Positions 10,556 through 21,400 of a stretch of DNA of 64,000 nt are shown here, in pieces. Numbering within the stretch: position 1 is the first letter of the stretch; each line of letters opens with the position of its first letter. The translations under genes were made by a program, and so were the position numbers. Origin of the DNA: Rhodothalassiaceae bacterium (GTDB lineage Bacteria > Pseudomonadota > Alphaproteobacteria > Sphingomonadales > Rhodothalassiaceae). The stretch is from assembly GCA_026004935.1 (NCBI GenBank), contig BPKC01000001.1, forward strand, positions 2,491,381-2,555,380, in the 5' to 3' direction. The notes below the pieces were generated by a model. That model was given only the letters and a program-made list of their open reading frames with translations, was not told the origin of the DNA and ran no database searches.

Positions 10556-11272
10556 TCAACCGGCCGCCGCGCGGCGCGCCAGCACGGTGGAGAACTCGTC
10601 GGCGAAGCCTTCCAGCCGCCCGGCATAACGCCCGAGATCGCCGGCAAGCTTGTTGTAGGCGACGACGGCGGGGATCGCCGCCACGAGCCCCATCGCCGTC
10701 GCGAGCAGCGCCTCGGCGATGCCGGGCGCGACGACGGCGAGCGAGGTGTTGGAGGCGAGCGCGATGTCCTGGAAGCTGTTCATGATACCCCAGACCGTGC
10801 CGAAAAGGCCGATGAACGGGGCGGCCGAGCCCAGGGTCGCAAGATAGCCGATCTGCCCGGAGATCCGCTCCATCTCGCGCGCGATCGCCACCCGCATCAC
10901 CTTGGACAGCCGCGCCTCCAGTGCAAGCTCCGCAAGCGCCGCCCGCTCGCCCGCCCGCTCGCAGCTGCGGCGCCACTCGCGCATCGCGGCGACGAAGACG
11001 GTCTCCAGCGGATGCGCCAGACGGTCCTTGACCTCGGCATAAAGCTCGTCCAGCCCGATGCCCGACCAGAAGCGGTTCTCGAAGGCGTCCGCGGCGCGCT
11101 CGGCGGCGCGGATGCGCAGCCAGCCCGAGACCATGACCGCCCAGCTCCACACGGAGGCGAGCGCGAGAATCGCCATCACCGCCTTCACGACCGGATCGGC
11201 GCCCGCGATCATGTCCCAGACGCCGATCCCGTCGACACCGCCGAGTCGGCCCGCAACCATTCCCGAATCCAT
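10556..11272 (-). CDS. tolQ: Tol-Pal motor protein TolQ
   Basis: This 238-residue MotA/TolQ/ExbB-family proton-channel protein has three predicted transmembrane segments: near 28-48 ([20 protein letters not shown]) and the paired C-terminal helices containing [19 protein letters not shown] and [19 protein letters not shown], both family signatures. It powers TolA together with TolR. Upstream is ybgC with a 48-bp gap and downstream tolR. The annotated start [12 protein letters not shown] follows that gap; length is normal. Confidence 0.97.
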   Translation of the reverse strand: MDSGMVAGRLGGVDGIGVWDMIAGADPVVKAVMAILALASVWSWAVMVSGWLRIRAAERAADAFENRFWSGIGLDELYAEVKDRLAHPLETVFVAAMREWRRSCERAGERAALAELALEARLSKVMRVAIAREMERISGQIGYLATLGSAAPFIGLFGTVWGIMNSFQDIALASNTSLAVVAPGIAEALLATAMGLVAAIPAVVAYNKLAGDLGRYAGRLEGFADEFSTVLARRAAAG

Positions 11273-11320
11273 GTCCTCGCTTCTTCCCCTGCGGTTTGCG
11301 GGGCCCGCCCCGCCCCCTCG

Positions 11321-11827
11321 TTACGGCGCCTCGACCCTCAGAGCCTCCGGCGCGTCGGCCGGCACCACGAAGCCGGCGAGTCCCTCGCGCCAGTGCGCGG
11401 GCAGACGGCGCGGCCGGCCCCGCGCATCGACGCTGGCCGCCCGGATGCGGGCGTAGACCAGGGCCTCGCCGGCGCGCAAGACCGCCTGCGCGGCCTCCAT
11501 GCTGGCCGCACCAATGTGGCGGATCTGGGTCGCGACGAAGATGCGGTCGAAGAGGCGCGCCGGCCGCCGGAAGATGAGCTCGGCCCGGGCGATGGCGAAC
11601 CGCACGACATCCGTCGCCGCCCCGTCCGGCTCGCCCCAGTCCGCAAGGCCCAGCGCCCAGAGCATCTCGCTGCGCGCGCGCTCGAGGAAGGCGAGATAGC
11701 GGGCGTGGTGGACGATGCCGCCCGCATCCGTGTCCTCGTAGTAGACGCGAAGCGGCAGGCGGAAGGTCCGCCCGATGAAGCCCGGCTGCTGCGGTTCGGC
11801 GAGCGGGTCGGGCGTCCGTCTCGTCAT
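11321..11827 (-). CDS. ybgC: Acyl-CoA thioesterase YbgC (Tol-Pal associated)
   Basis: This 168-residue hot-dog-fold thioesterase of the 4-hydroxybenzoyl-CoA thioesterase family is usually the first gene of the Tol-Pal cluster. The catalytic block [19 protein letters not shown] contains the conserved aspartate. LERARSEML follows, as is usual. It has an N-terminal extension of about 25 residues compared with E. coli YbgC. The start overlaps the ruvB stop by 4 bases, so the ruv and tol clusters appear translationally coupled. Confidence 0.94.
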   Translation of the reverse strand: MTRRTPDPLAEPQQPGFIGRTFRLPLRVYYEDTDAGGIVHHARYLAFLERARSEMLWALGLADWGEPDGAATDVVRFAIARAELIFRRPARLFDRIFVATQIRHIGAASMEAAQAVLRAGEALVYARIRAASVDARGRPRRLPAHWREGLAGFVVPADAPEALRVEAP

Positions 11828-12879
11828 GGGACCGCTCCGCCTTCTCCGTCGTCTCCGGTGGTGAACAGGTCGCCCGCGGCCGAGGGCGGCGCCGCGATCC
11901 CCAGATGCCGGAAGGCATGGGCGGTGAGCACGCGCCCGCGCGGCGTGCGCTGGATGAAGCCCGACTGGATGAGATAGGGCTCGATGATGTCCTCTAACGC
12001 ATCGCGCGGCTCCGACAGGGCCGCCGCCAGCGTCTCGATCCCCACCGGCCCGCCGCCGTAGAGCCGGGCGATGGTCTCAAGATACCGGCGGTCCATCTCG
12101 TCGAGGCCGACGGCATCGACCTTGAGGCGGTTCAATGCGCGGTCGGCCACGATCCGGTCGATCCGCCCCGCCTTCTCGACGGCCGCGAAATCCCGCACCC
12201 GCCGCAGCAGCCTGACGGCGATGCGCGGCGTGCCGCGCGAGCGGGCCGCGATCTCGCGCGCGCCGTCGTCGGTGAGCTCCATCCCCAGCACGCCCGCCGC
12301 CCGGCGCACCACGGCCATCAGCTCCTCGATGCGGTAGAAGTCGAGCCGGATGGGAATGCCGAAGCGGTCGCGCAGCGGATTGGTGAGCAGCCCCATGCGC
12401 GTGGTGGCGCCGATGAGTGTAAACGGCGGCAGGTCGATCTTCACCGAGCGTGCGGCCGGCCCTTCGCCGATGATGATGTCCAGCTGGAAATCCTCCATCG
12501 CGGGATAGAGGATCTCCTCGACCATGGGGCTCAGGCGATGGATCTCGTCGATGAAGAGCACGTCGTGCGGCTCAAGATTGGTGAGCAGCGCCGCGAGATC
12601 CCCGGGCCGGGCGATCACCGGGCCCGAGGTCGCACGGAAGCCGACGCCGAGCTCGCGCGCGATGATCTGGGCCAGCGTCGTCTTGCCGAGGCCCGGCGGG
12701 CCGAAGAGCAGCACGTGATCCAGCGCCTCGCCGCGCGCGCGGGCGGCGGCGATGTAGACCTTGAGATTCTCCCGCTCGCGGTCCTGGCCGATGAACTCGT
12801 CCAGCCGGCGCGGGCGCAGCACCGCCTCCGCCTCGTCCTCGGGTGTCGGCGCGCGGTCGATCAGGCGGTCCCCGCTCAT
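11824..12879 (-). CDS. ruvB: Holliday junction branch migration ATPase RuvB
   Basis: This 351-residue AAA+ motor drives branch migration on RuvA-bound Holliday junctions. It carries [18 protein letters not shown], Walker [12 protein letters not shown], Walker [10 protein letters not shown], sensor 1 [19 protein letters not shown] and the C-terminal winged helix ending in [20 protein letters not shown]. Length is normal. The start overlaps ruvA by 4 bases and the stop overlaps ybgC by 4 bases. Confidence 0.98.
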   Translation of the reverse strand: MSGDRLIDRAPTPEDEAEAVLRPRRLDEFIGQDRERENLKVYIAAARARGEALDHVLLFGPPGLGKTTLAQIIARELGVGFRATSGPVIARPGDLAALLTNLEPHDVLFIDEIHRLSPMVEEILYPAMEDFQLDIIIGEGPAARSVKIDLPPFTLIGATTRMGLLTNPLRDRFGIPIRLDFYRIEELMAVVRRAAGVLGMELTDDGAREIAARSRGTPRIAVRLLRRVRDFAAVEKAGRIDRIVADRALNRLKVDAVGLDEMDRRYLETIARLYGGGPVGIETLAAALSEPRDALEDIIEPYLIQSGFIQRTPRGRVLTAHAFRHLGIAAPPSAAGDLFTTGDDGEGGAVP

Positions 12880-13478
12880 CCGGCAAGCTCCTTCAGGCTG
12901 TCACGGATGAGGCCGGCGAGATCCGGCTCGCCGCCGCGCGCAAGCTGCGCGCGCACCGCCCGCAGGGCCTCCATGCGCCCATAGCCGAGATGCACCAGCG
13001 CCGATACCGCATCCTCGACAAGCCCGTGGTCCGCCGCGGTGGCCGCGCCGCCGCCTTCCGCCGCGCCGCCCGCCGGCAGACCGCCGAGCCGGTCCTTGAG
13101 TTCATGGCAGATGCGCTGGGCGAGCTTGCGGCCGACCCCGGGCGCGCGCGCGAGCGCCGCGTGATCCCCGGCCGCGATCGCAAGCTGCAGCGCCTCGCCG
13201 TCCAGCACGGAGAGCAGCCCGAGCGCAAGCTTCGCGCCGACACCCGAGACCCCGCACAGCATCCGGAACAGCGTGCGCTCGCCCGCGTCCGCGAAACCGT
13301 AGAGATGTATGTGGTCCTCGCGCACATGGGTCTCGATCGCAAGCGCCGCCTCCTCGCCGGGGGCAAGGCGCGCCAGCAGCCGGGCCGGCGCGAAGACGAG
13401 ATAGCCGACCCCCCCGACATCGAGGACGAGATGCCCCTCGCCGACCTCCGCGACGATGCCCTTCAGCCGGGCGATCAC
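12876..13478 (-). CDS. ruvA: Holliday junction DNA helicase subunit RuvA
   Basis: This 200-residue tetrameric protein binds four-way junctions and loads RuvB. I use the GTG start giving [20 protein letters not shown], which matches the family N-terminus and overlaps the ruvC stop by 4 bases. The frame is open upstream only because it shadows ruvC. Two helix-hairpin-helix motifs are visible ([15 protein letters not shown] and [16 protein letters not shown]), followed by a Gly/Ala-rich flexible linker and a C-terminal RuvB-binding domain ([20 protein letters not shown]). Confidence 0.96.
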   Translation of the reverse strand: MIARLKGIVAEVGEGHLVLDVGGVGYLVFAPARLLARLAPGEEAALAIETHVREDHIHLYGFADAGERTLFRMLCGVSGVGAKLALGLLSVLDGEALQLAIAAGDHAALARAPGVGRKLAQRICHELKDRLGGLPAGGAAEGGGAATAADHGLVEDAVSALVHLGYGRMEALRAVRAQLARGGEPDLAGLIRDSLKELAG

Positions 13479-13981
13479 CGCCGCCCTCCCCGCCGCGCGA
13501 GCAGGGCTGCGGCCGCACCGGCATGGTGGGCGTGGCAGATGGCGACCGCGAGCGCGTCCGCCGCATCCGCGCCGTCCACCGCGATCCCGCCGAGCAGCAC
13601 GCGCACCATCATCCGCACCTGCTCCTTTCCCGCATGGCCGACGCCGACCACCGCCTTTTTTACCGCGTTCGGCGCGTATTCGGCGATCTCGAGGCCCGCC
13701 TCGGCCGGCACCAGCAGCACCACACCACGGGCCTGCCCCAGTTTCAAGGTCGATGCGGGATTGCGGTTGACGAAGGTCTCCTCGACCGCCGCGCAATCCG
13801 GGGCCGCATCCGCGATCACCCGTCTCAGTCCGGCGGCCAGCATGGCCAGCCGCTCCGGCAACGGGGCGGCGGCATCGGAGCGGATCGTGCCGTGACCGAG
13901 GTGGACGAGGCGCGTGCCCTCGGCCGCCACCAGCCCCCATCCGGTGGCGCCGAGCCCGGGATCGAGGCCGAGGATGCGCAT
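13475..13981 (-). CDS. ruvC: Crossover junction endodeoxyribonuclease RuvC
   Basis: This 168-residue RNase H-fold resolvase cuts Holliday junctions symmetrically. Catalytic acidic residues are visible in [16 protein letters not shown] (Asp7), [12 protein letters not shown], and the C-terminal [17 protein letters not shown]. Length is normal. It starts the ruvCAB run, overlaps ruvA by 4 bases, and follows yebC with a 56-bp gap. Confidence 0.97.
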   Translation of the reverse strand: MRILGLDPGLGATGWGLVAAEGTRLVHLGHGTIRSDAAAPLPERLAMLAAGLRRVIADAAPDCAAVEETFVNRNPASTLKLGQARGVVLLVPAEAGLEIAEYAPNAVKKAVVGVGHAGKEQVRMMVRVLLGGIAVDGADAADALAVAICHAHHAGAAAALLARRGGRR

Positions 13982-14037
13982 GGGCGGGGCCTTTCGGCCT
14001 GGTGGTCCGGCGTGCCGGGCGGGCCGCAGTCCCGGTC

Positions 14038-14787
14038 TCAGGCCGCTTCGAGCTTCTCCATCACCTCGTCCGAGATGGCGTAGTTGCCGTAGACCTCCTG
14101 GACGTCGTCATTGTCCTCGAGTGCGCTGATGAGCTTCATCAGCTTCTCGGCGTCCTCGAGACTCACCGGCACCTCATCCTTGGCCTTCCAGGCGAGCTTG
14201 GCCGACTGCGGCTCTCCCAGCCGCTCCTCCAGCGCCCGCGCGACCTGCGCCAGCATGTCCGGCGCGCAGGTGATCTCATGGGCGTGCCGGTCGGATTCCA
14301 CGTTGTCGGCACCGGCCTCGGCGGCCGCCTCGAAGACGGTGTCCGCATCGGCGACCGCGGCGGGATAGACGATCAGCCCCACGCGCTCGAACAGGAAGCT
14401 GGCGCAGCCCGTCTCGCCCATGTTGCCGCCGTTCTTGGAGAAGATGGCGCGCACCTCGGCCGCCGTGCGGTTGCGGTTGTCGGTGAGCGCCTCGACGATG
14501 AGCGCCGTGCCGCCCGGGCCGAAGCCCTCGTAGCGGACCTCCTCGTAGTTCTCGGCATCCGCGCGCTGGGAGGAGGCGATGGCGCGCTCGATGCGGTCCT
14601 TGGGCATGGAGGCGGCACGGGCGTTGGCGATCGCCGTGCGCAGGCGCGGATTGGACGCGGGATCCGGGGAGCCGAGCTTGGCCGCCACCTGGATCTCGCG
14701 GGCGAGCTTGTTGAAGAGCTGGGCGCGCTTCTTGTCCTGCGCGCTCTTCCTGTGCATGATGTTCTTGAACTGTGAATGACCGGCCAT
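14038..14787 (-). CDS. yebC: YebC/PmpR (TACO1) family protein
   Basis: This 249-residue protein belongs to the YebC/TACO1 family, described as a DNA-binding regulator (PmpR) and as a translation factor. It starts [20 protein letters not shown] and contains [39 protein letters not shown] and [16 protein letters not shown], all family hallmarks. It lies directly before ruvC, a conserved neighbourhood. It reads away from the small plus-strand ORF at 14976; the roughly 190-bp space between them should hold its promoter. Confidence 0.96.
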   Translation of the reverse strand: MAGHSQFKNIMHRKSAQDKKRAQLFNKLAREIQVAAKLGSPDPASNPRLRTAIANARAASMPKDRIERAIASSQRADAENYEEVRYEGFGPGGTALIVEALTDNRNRTAAEVRAIFSKNGGNMGETGCASFLFERVGLIVYPAAVADADTVFEAAAEAGADNVESDRHAHEITCAPDMLAQVARALEERLGEPQSAKLAWKAKDEVPVSLEDAEKLMKLISALEDNDDVQEVYGNYAISDEVMEKLEAA

Positions 14788-14975
14788 GGCGTCCCTCGTC
14801 CTGCGGCTCGGATGCTGGAAGGGTGCTGCGGGCCGGCCTCGTCGCCGCCCCGCGGATCGCGAGCCTTTTACTGCGCGGGGCGCCGGCTGCCAAGGGGGCG
14901 GCGCCGCGCCGGATGCGGAACCGCGGGCGCGTGTCGGCCCGCCCGGGGTAACAACGCGGCCAGGGGAGCTGGCGG

Positions 14976-15137
14976 ATGGAGCGGAAGCCCGTGATCTCGC
15001 CTCTCGGCCTCGTCTTCGGGGCCTTCATGGCCTTCATGCTGGGGGGCATCCTGTCTCCCTGGTGGTGGCTGGTGACCGCGGTCTTCCTGGGCCTGTGGCT
15101 CATCGACCTCGTGCGCTTCCTGCGCCGACCCTTCTGA
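14976..15137 (+). CDS. 53-residue membrane miniprotein, function unknown
   Basis: A short plus-strand ORF encodes [20 protein letters not shown] followed by [18 protein letters not shown] and a basic end, LRRPF. One long or two short hydrophobic helices fill about residues 9-46, with a tryptophan triplet in the middle. A purine-rich AGGGGAG lies about 7 bases before the ATG, a good ribosome binding site. It is divergent from yebC. I do not recognise a family. It is probably a single-span inner-membrane miniprotein, and no function can be inferred. Confidence 0.55.
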   Translation: MERKPVISPLGLVFGAFMAFMLGGILSPWWWLVTAVFLGLWLIDLVRFLRRPF

Positions 15138-15160
15138 TGCGGCCGGGCCCCTCTCCGCAC

Positions 15161-15210
15161 ACTGATGACCCATCATTGAATCGTCGTTCGCCGGCTTGAC
15201 CGGCGAACCC
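15161..15210. repeat. REP-like palindrome at the outer end of the CRISPR locus
   Basis: The element contains the palindrome GTTCGCCGG-CTTGA-CCGGCGAAC, preceded by ACTGATGA and GAATCGTC. A close copy lies at 37833-37875, on the other side of the CRISPR-cas locus, and a diverged one near 37345-37375. The rest of the gap (15138-15465) holds decayed CRISPR repeats and no gene that I can support. Confidence 0.75.
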
Positions 15211-15261
15211 GGCCGGCAGCAATCGCGACTCCGGCGCCGGTATGCGCACAGGCTTGTGACC

Positions 15262-15340
15262 GGCCCATCCCCACGCAGACGGAGGCGCACACCGCAGGAT
15301 GCTTGCGCCGCGGTGGCAAACACCCCATATCGAGGGAACC
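15262..15340 (-). repeat. Decayed CRISPR repeats beyond the leader-distal end
   Basis: At 15262-15289 the sequence matches the CRISPR repeat at 22 of 28 positions, including the first eleven on the plus strand (GGCCCATCCCC). One period (61 bp) further, at about 15323-15340, CCCCATAT-CGAGGGAACC looks like a second relic with an internal deletion. Both lie in the orientation of the array, about 125-200 bp before its first recognisable repeat. I read them as remains of still older array units. Confidence 0.6.
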
Positions 15341-15465
15341 GCACGGGGGAGACCCCGGCCGCGTCGATAGCCTGGCGGTGGAGGGTCCAAGGCGCGGCGG
15401 AAATCGGAGGCGGCCTCCGCGATGGAGGCCGCTTTCTCATGTTCGCCGCGGGGCGAGGACACCGA

Positions 15466-18400
15466 AACCCATCCCCGCGCAGGCGGGGGAACCAGTGTCG
15501 GCGAACTCGTCGGCGGCAAACCGGCGGGCCCATCCCCGCGCAGGCGGGGGAACCTCGGGCAAGTACACGACACTCGCCCAGAACCGCGGCCCATCCCCGC
15601 GCAGGCGGGGGAACCCTGCCCCGCCAGGATCTGCTCCAGATGCATGGGGGCCCATCCCCGCGCAGGCGGGGGAACCGACGGCGCCATCTGCCGGGCGGCG
15701 GAAGGTCGGGGCCCATCCCCGCGCAGGCGGGGGAACCGCGGCCGCAAGCGTCGCGCGGGTGATACCATACGGCCCATCCCCGCGCAGGCGGGGGAACCCC
15801 GACCTCGATCCATGCCGGGCCGTCCCATCGCGGCCCATCCCCGCGCAGGCGGGGGAACCTCGCCGTCGTCATCGACGAGCTCGGCCGCGTACGGCCCATC
15901 CCCGCGCAGGCGGGGGAACCTGACCGTTCAGTCCAGCGTGACCGCCAAGGCAGGGCCCATCCCCGCGCAGGCGGGGGAACCCGGTGTGGGATCCCTGCTG
16001 CGGAGATGGTGCACGGCCCATCCCCGCGCAGGCGGGGGAACCGGCGTCGCCCAGGAGGGCGGTTTCGTGAGACGGGGCCCATCCCCGCGCAGGCGGGGGA
16101 ACCCTGGTGCGGCTCTGGGGGCCGCAGGAGGGGCCAGGCCCATCCCCGCGCAGGCGGGGGAACCCAGGACGCGCTGTTGAGCAGTGCGAGGCGGAGCGGC
16201 CCATCCCCGCGCAGGCGGGGGAACCGGCCAAAAGCTTTTCTTTTGCACATGACTCAAGGGCCCATCCCCGCGCAGGCGGGGGAACCCGGTCCGCCTGATC
16301 CACGATCACGGGCGCAATGGGCCCATCCCCGCGCAGGCGGGGGAACCCCTCTCGCAGTCGTCCAGCGTCTCTTCCAGCGCGGCCCATCCCCGCGCAGGCG
16401 GGGGAACCCCGGTCATCCAGCCCGACTTTTTCACCCTTCTTCGCCCATCCCCGCGCAGGCGGGGGAACCCCTCCGGATGATTGCATCGAGGTCGATCAGT
16501 GGGGCCCATCCCCGCGCAGGCGGGGGAACCACGTGGCGCGATCTCGCATGGGCCGTGGCGGGGGGCCCATCCCCGCGCAGGCGGGGGAACCGCGACCGTG
16601 GCCGTCCAGGGGTGGGACCCGGCGGGCCCATCCCCGCGCAGGCGGGGGAACCTCCAGAAATGCCCGGATAAACGAAATCCGGGCAGGCCCATCCCCGCGC
16701 AGGCGGGGGAACCGTGTCGCTGACGGTCACGGGATGGCTTATCAAGGGCCCATCCCCGCGCAGGCGGGGGAACCTCTGCGCCTGAGGCGTCCAGGGCCCA
16801 TCCCCGCGCAGGCGGGGGAACCACTGCGCAGACGGCCCATCCCCGCGCAGGCGGGGGAACCTCGAGGCGAGCCGCTCGTAGATCTGCTGCATGCGGCCCA
16901 TCCCCGCGCAGGCGGGGGAACCCCCTTCGGGCGCGCGCTCGAGCGGCATCAAGCAGGCCCATCCCCGCGCAGGCGGGGGAACCTCCTCGATGAGGTCGAG
17001 TGGCTGAAGTCGTGTGGGCCCATCCCCGCGCAGGCGGGGGAACCCTGGAAGGCAAGAAGATTCTGGTCCGGGGCCAAGGCCCATCCCCGCGCAGGCGGGG
17101 GAACCCAGGTGCGCCGCGTACAGCAGCGCGACCTCCGGGGCCCATCCCCGCGCAGGCGGGGGAACCACCGGCACCGTCTCCCCCTTCTACATCACCCCGG
17201 GCCCATCCCCGCGCAGGCGGGGGAACCTAGGCGACTGCGAAGTCGGTGGTGTCGTGGGGCGGCCCATCCCCGCGCAGGCGGGGGAACCGGGCCGTCGGTT
17301 GACGGTCAGCGTGACTGCCGGGCCCATCCCCGCGCAGGCGGGGGAACCAATCTCATACATTGCATATCAGTTGCACGGCCCATCCCCGCGCAGGCGGGGG
17401 AACCCTCGCGGCCCCGTCGCCGGCCGCGCTGAGGCCCATCCCCGCGCAGGCGGGGGAACCCTGCTACGCTTCAAGCAGGTTCATTGGCGTTCTCCGGCCC
17501 ATCCCCGCGCAGGCGGGGGAACCCCGCCACCGGCTGGCTGCCATGTGGGGATCCCGGGCCCATCCCCGCGCAGGCGGGGGAACCACCTCACCGGTGAATG
17601 GGCCGGAGGGCGCCTGAGGCCCATCCCCGCGCAGGCGGGGGAACCGCGACGGCAGCAGGGGCTGCGGACAGGCGGGCCCATCCCCGCGCAGGCGGGGGAA
17701 CCACCGTCAGCAACCCCGTGACTGTCCTGGGCATGGGCCCATCCCCGCGCAGGCGGGGGAACCTGCGGCTTGAGCTCGAAAAGGAGGTCAAGCCGAGGCC
17801 CATCCCCGCGCAGGCGGGGGACCCCGGAGGTTTGGTAGGTTGAAGGAGATGAAGGCGGGCCCATCCCCGCGCAGGCGGGGGAACCACGAATGCGGCGAGG
17901 TCGGAGGCGGTGCGGAGGGGCCCATCCCCGCGCAGGCGGGGGAACCTTGGTAGGGCTCGATGCGCACAAGATACAGCGCGGCCCATCCCCGCGCAGGCGG
18001 GGGAACCGGCAAATACATCACCTGGCACGCCGGCGGCATGGGCCCATCCCCGCGCAGGCGGGGGAACCGCACCGGGGGTTGCGGAACCCGCAGCGGTCGA
18101 AGGCCCATCCCCGCGCAGGCGGGGGAACCTTCGGGAATATCCAGAATAGAGATTGCTTGCCCGGCCCATCCCCGCGCAGGCGGGGGAACCGCCGCCATCG
18201 CCGTGGAGATGACGGCCGAGGCCGGCCCATCCCCGCGCAGGCGGGGGAACCCCGCCCTGCGGGCTCGCTCTATCCACTCATCGGGGCCCATCCCCGCGCA
18301 GGCGGGGGAACCTGCGGCCTGGGTTCGACGGTCGGGTGACCGCGCGGGCCCATCCCCGCGCAGGCGGGGGAACCTTCTCGTACGGCCGAAACCGCACAGC

Positions 18401-21400
18401 AAGGCCGGGCCCATCCCCGCGCAGGCGGGGGAACCTGTACGCTTCAAGCAGGTTCATTGGCTTTCTCCGGCCCATCCCCGCGCAGGCGGGGGAACCCCGA
18501 GCTTCTCAACGAGGTGCAGATCAGGGACAGGCCCATCCCCGCGCAGGCGGGGGAACCCCCGGACCTCGATGAGGCCGCCCTCGTCGGGCGGGCCCATCCC
18601 CGCGCAGGCGGGGGAACCGGGCTGGCGCGTGCCGTGAGGCCATAGCATGGCGGCCCATCCCCGCGCAGGCGGGGGAACCCCTGAGCTCGCGCCTATAGGC
18701 CTCAAGCATACCGGCCCATCCCCGCGCAGGCGGGGGAACCGTCTTCAGGTGGTCGGCAACAAGCCTAACAAGCGGCCCATCCCCGCGCAGGCGGGGGAAC
18801 CACCGCGATTCGGAATCGGCGGGCTCGCGTATCCGGCCCATCCCCGCGCAGGCGGGGGAACCTTCATATCCCCCTTCCTCAGGTAATGGTGGTAAGGCCC
18901 ATCCCCGCGCAGGCGGGGGAACCCTGTCCCGTGATAGACGCCAGCCCGCCGTATGAGGCCCATCCCCGCGCAGGCGGGGGAACCTTGTCGGCGGGATTGC
19001 TGCTGGCGAACGTGCCAGGCCCATCCCCGCGCAGGCGGGGGAACCAGGAGTTCAGGAAATGCAGGAACGTACGGCTGAGGCCCATCCCCGCGCAGGCGGG
19101 GGAACCGGTCAACCCCTCCCGCATCATCTCATGGCGACAGGCCCATCCCCGCGCAGGCGGGGGAACCACAACTCTTGAGCAGCAGCCCAATCAAGAGCAC
19201 GGCCCATCCCCGCGCAGGCGGGGGAACCGATCGCGAGAACCAGCGCCGCGCCGCTCAAGCCGGCCCATCCCCGCGCAGGCGGGGGAACCATCATCACGGA
19301 CCTTGTGGCGCTGCGGGTCGCCGGCCCATCCCCGCGCAGGCGGGGGAACCCTCGAAAAGCACCGCGACGTGGACGACAGGTACGGCCCATCCCCGCGCAG
19401 GCGGGGGAACCTCCGAGCAGCGGCGGAGTGACCATGGCGTGGATGGCCCATCCCCGCGCAGGCGGGGGAACCCGCTTCGTGCGGGCGCGCGGGCGGTGCG
19501 AATGGGGCCCATCCCCGCGCAGGCGGGGGAACCCCAGTCTGGACGGGGTCGTGCCCGTGCCAGCCGGGCCCATCCCCGCGCAGGCGGGGGAACCGTCACA
19601 TGGGCGACCGCGGATGCGATCTGGTCAGGCCCATCCCCGCGCAGGCGGGGGAACCTCCTCCAGACCATGCGCGAAGTGCTGGACAGCCGGCCCATCCCCG
19701 CGCAGGCGGGGGAACCGGAATGAAACGAGGTCGCACCAGTAGCGACCCGGGCCCATCCCCGCGCAGGCGGGGGAACCGACAGGTGCGCCGCGTCCAAGCT
19801 GTGGACAAAAGGCCCATCCCCGCGCAGGCGGGGGAACCATGGAGGACGCGGCCTCGGTCACGGCGGCGATCGGCCCATCCCCGCGCAGGCGGGGGAACCC
19901 CATTGAGACGCTGCGCCGGCGCCTTGAGGCGGGGCCCATCCCCGCGCAGGCGGGGGAACCATGCCGGCGTGCACCACGCGGCGCCGGATGGCGGGCCCAT
20001 CCCCGCGCAGGCGGGGGAACCTGGTGAGAGGAGAGACATATGACTGATGACTGGGGCCCATCCCCGCGCAGGCGGGGGAACCTCGACGGCCCACCCCTCA
20101 GGTAGCGCCCGCGGGGGCCCATCCCCGCGCAGGCGGGGGAACCGACTCAGCGGCTATGCGCCTGCACAAAGTCGGCGGCCCATCCCCGCGCAGGCGGGGG
20201 AACCACGCCACTGATCATGAACACCCCGCGGTCGAACGGCCCATCCCCGCGCAGGCGGGGGAACCAGGTGCCGGGGGTGCGCTCGTGGTATGAGGAGGGG
20301 CCCATCCCCGCGCAGGCGGGGGAACCGTTTGCGAGGCGGAAGTGAAACTCCCGTCGGCCGGCCCATCCCCGCGCAGGCGGGGGAACCAGGTGGTGGCGTC
20401 GTAGCGGTAGAACTCCTGTGGGCCCATCCCCGCGCAGGCGGGGGAACCGTCGCCTGACTCGACGGCACCCCTTGCACCGCCGGCCCATCCCCGCGCAGGC
20501 GGGGGAACCTCATCGAGCGTATCACTGCTCTTTCTAGGCACGGGCCCATCCCCGCGCAGGCGGGGGAACCACACCTCGGAGGCGGGTCGCGCTGACGAGG
20601 CGAGGCCCATCCCCGCGCAGGCGGGGGAACCGGGTACGATACCAGTCGTGTGGTGGGCGTCGAGGGCCCATCCCCGCGCAGGCGGGGGAACCAGGATCGT
20701 AGGCGTTGCGGCGCTGGCTGTGGTGGGCCCATCCCCGCGCAGGCGGGGGAACCAGGCGGCTGGAAAGCGGCCGCCTCAGCTTTTTGGGCCCATCCCCGCG
20801 CAGGCGGGGGAACCGTGACCGCGGCACCGTCCTTGGCGCCCGCCAGCGGCCCATCCCCGCGCAGGCGGGGGAACCGTGCATATGCAGCCCGCTTTGGACT
20901 TCGCTTCGGGCCCATCCCCGCGCAGGCGGGGGAACCGTCTCATCAGTGAGCGACGCCCTCCAGTCATCCGGCCCATCCCCGCGCAGGCGGGGGAACCGCC
21001 GTCAATTTGGCCATGTTGCTACTCCTTGGGGGCCCATCCCCGCGCAGGCGGGGGAACCTCCTCTTTGGTCCGCCTCATCGTCGACTGGCGCGGCCCATCC
21101 CCGCGCAGGCGGGGGAACCCCACAGGGGTGCTGCGTGATGGAGGTCACGTAGGGCCCATCCCCGCGCAGGCGGGGGAACCAGAAATCGACAATGGGTCGA
21201 CCGAGGCGGCCGGGCCCATCCCCGCGCAGGCGGGGGAACCGTGTAGCGATAGCCTGCCACGGCCTCGCCTGCAGGCCCATCCCCGCGCAGGCGGGGGAAC
21301 CGGAGGTGGGCACATAAAATTAACAAAAAACACCGGCCCATCCCCGCGCAGGCGGGGGAACCCATACCATCGCGTCCAGGCGGTCCGGGCTCTCAGGCCC

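Noticed and set aside
15466-15493. Reading the array as transcribed on the plus strand from a leader at 15.4 kb
   Set aside because: The repeat in minus orientation matches other type I-E repeats, the AT-rich leader lies beside cas2, and degenerate repeats lie at the low-coordinate end.
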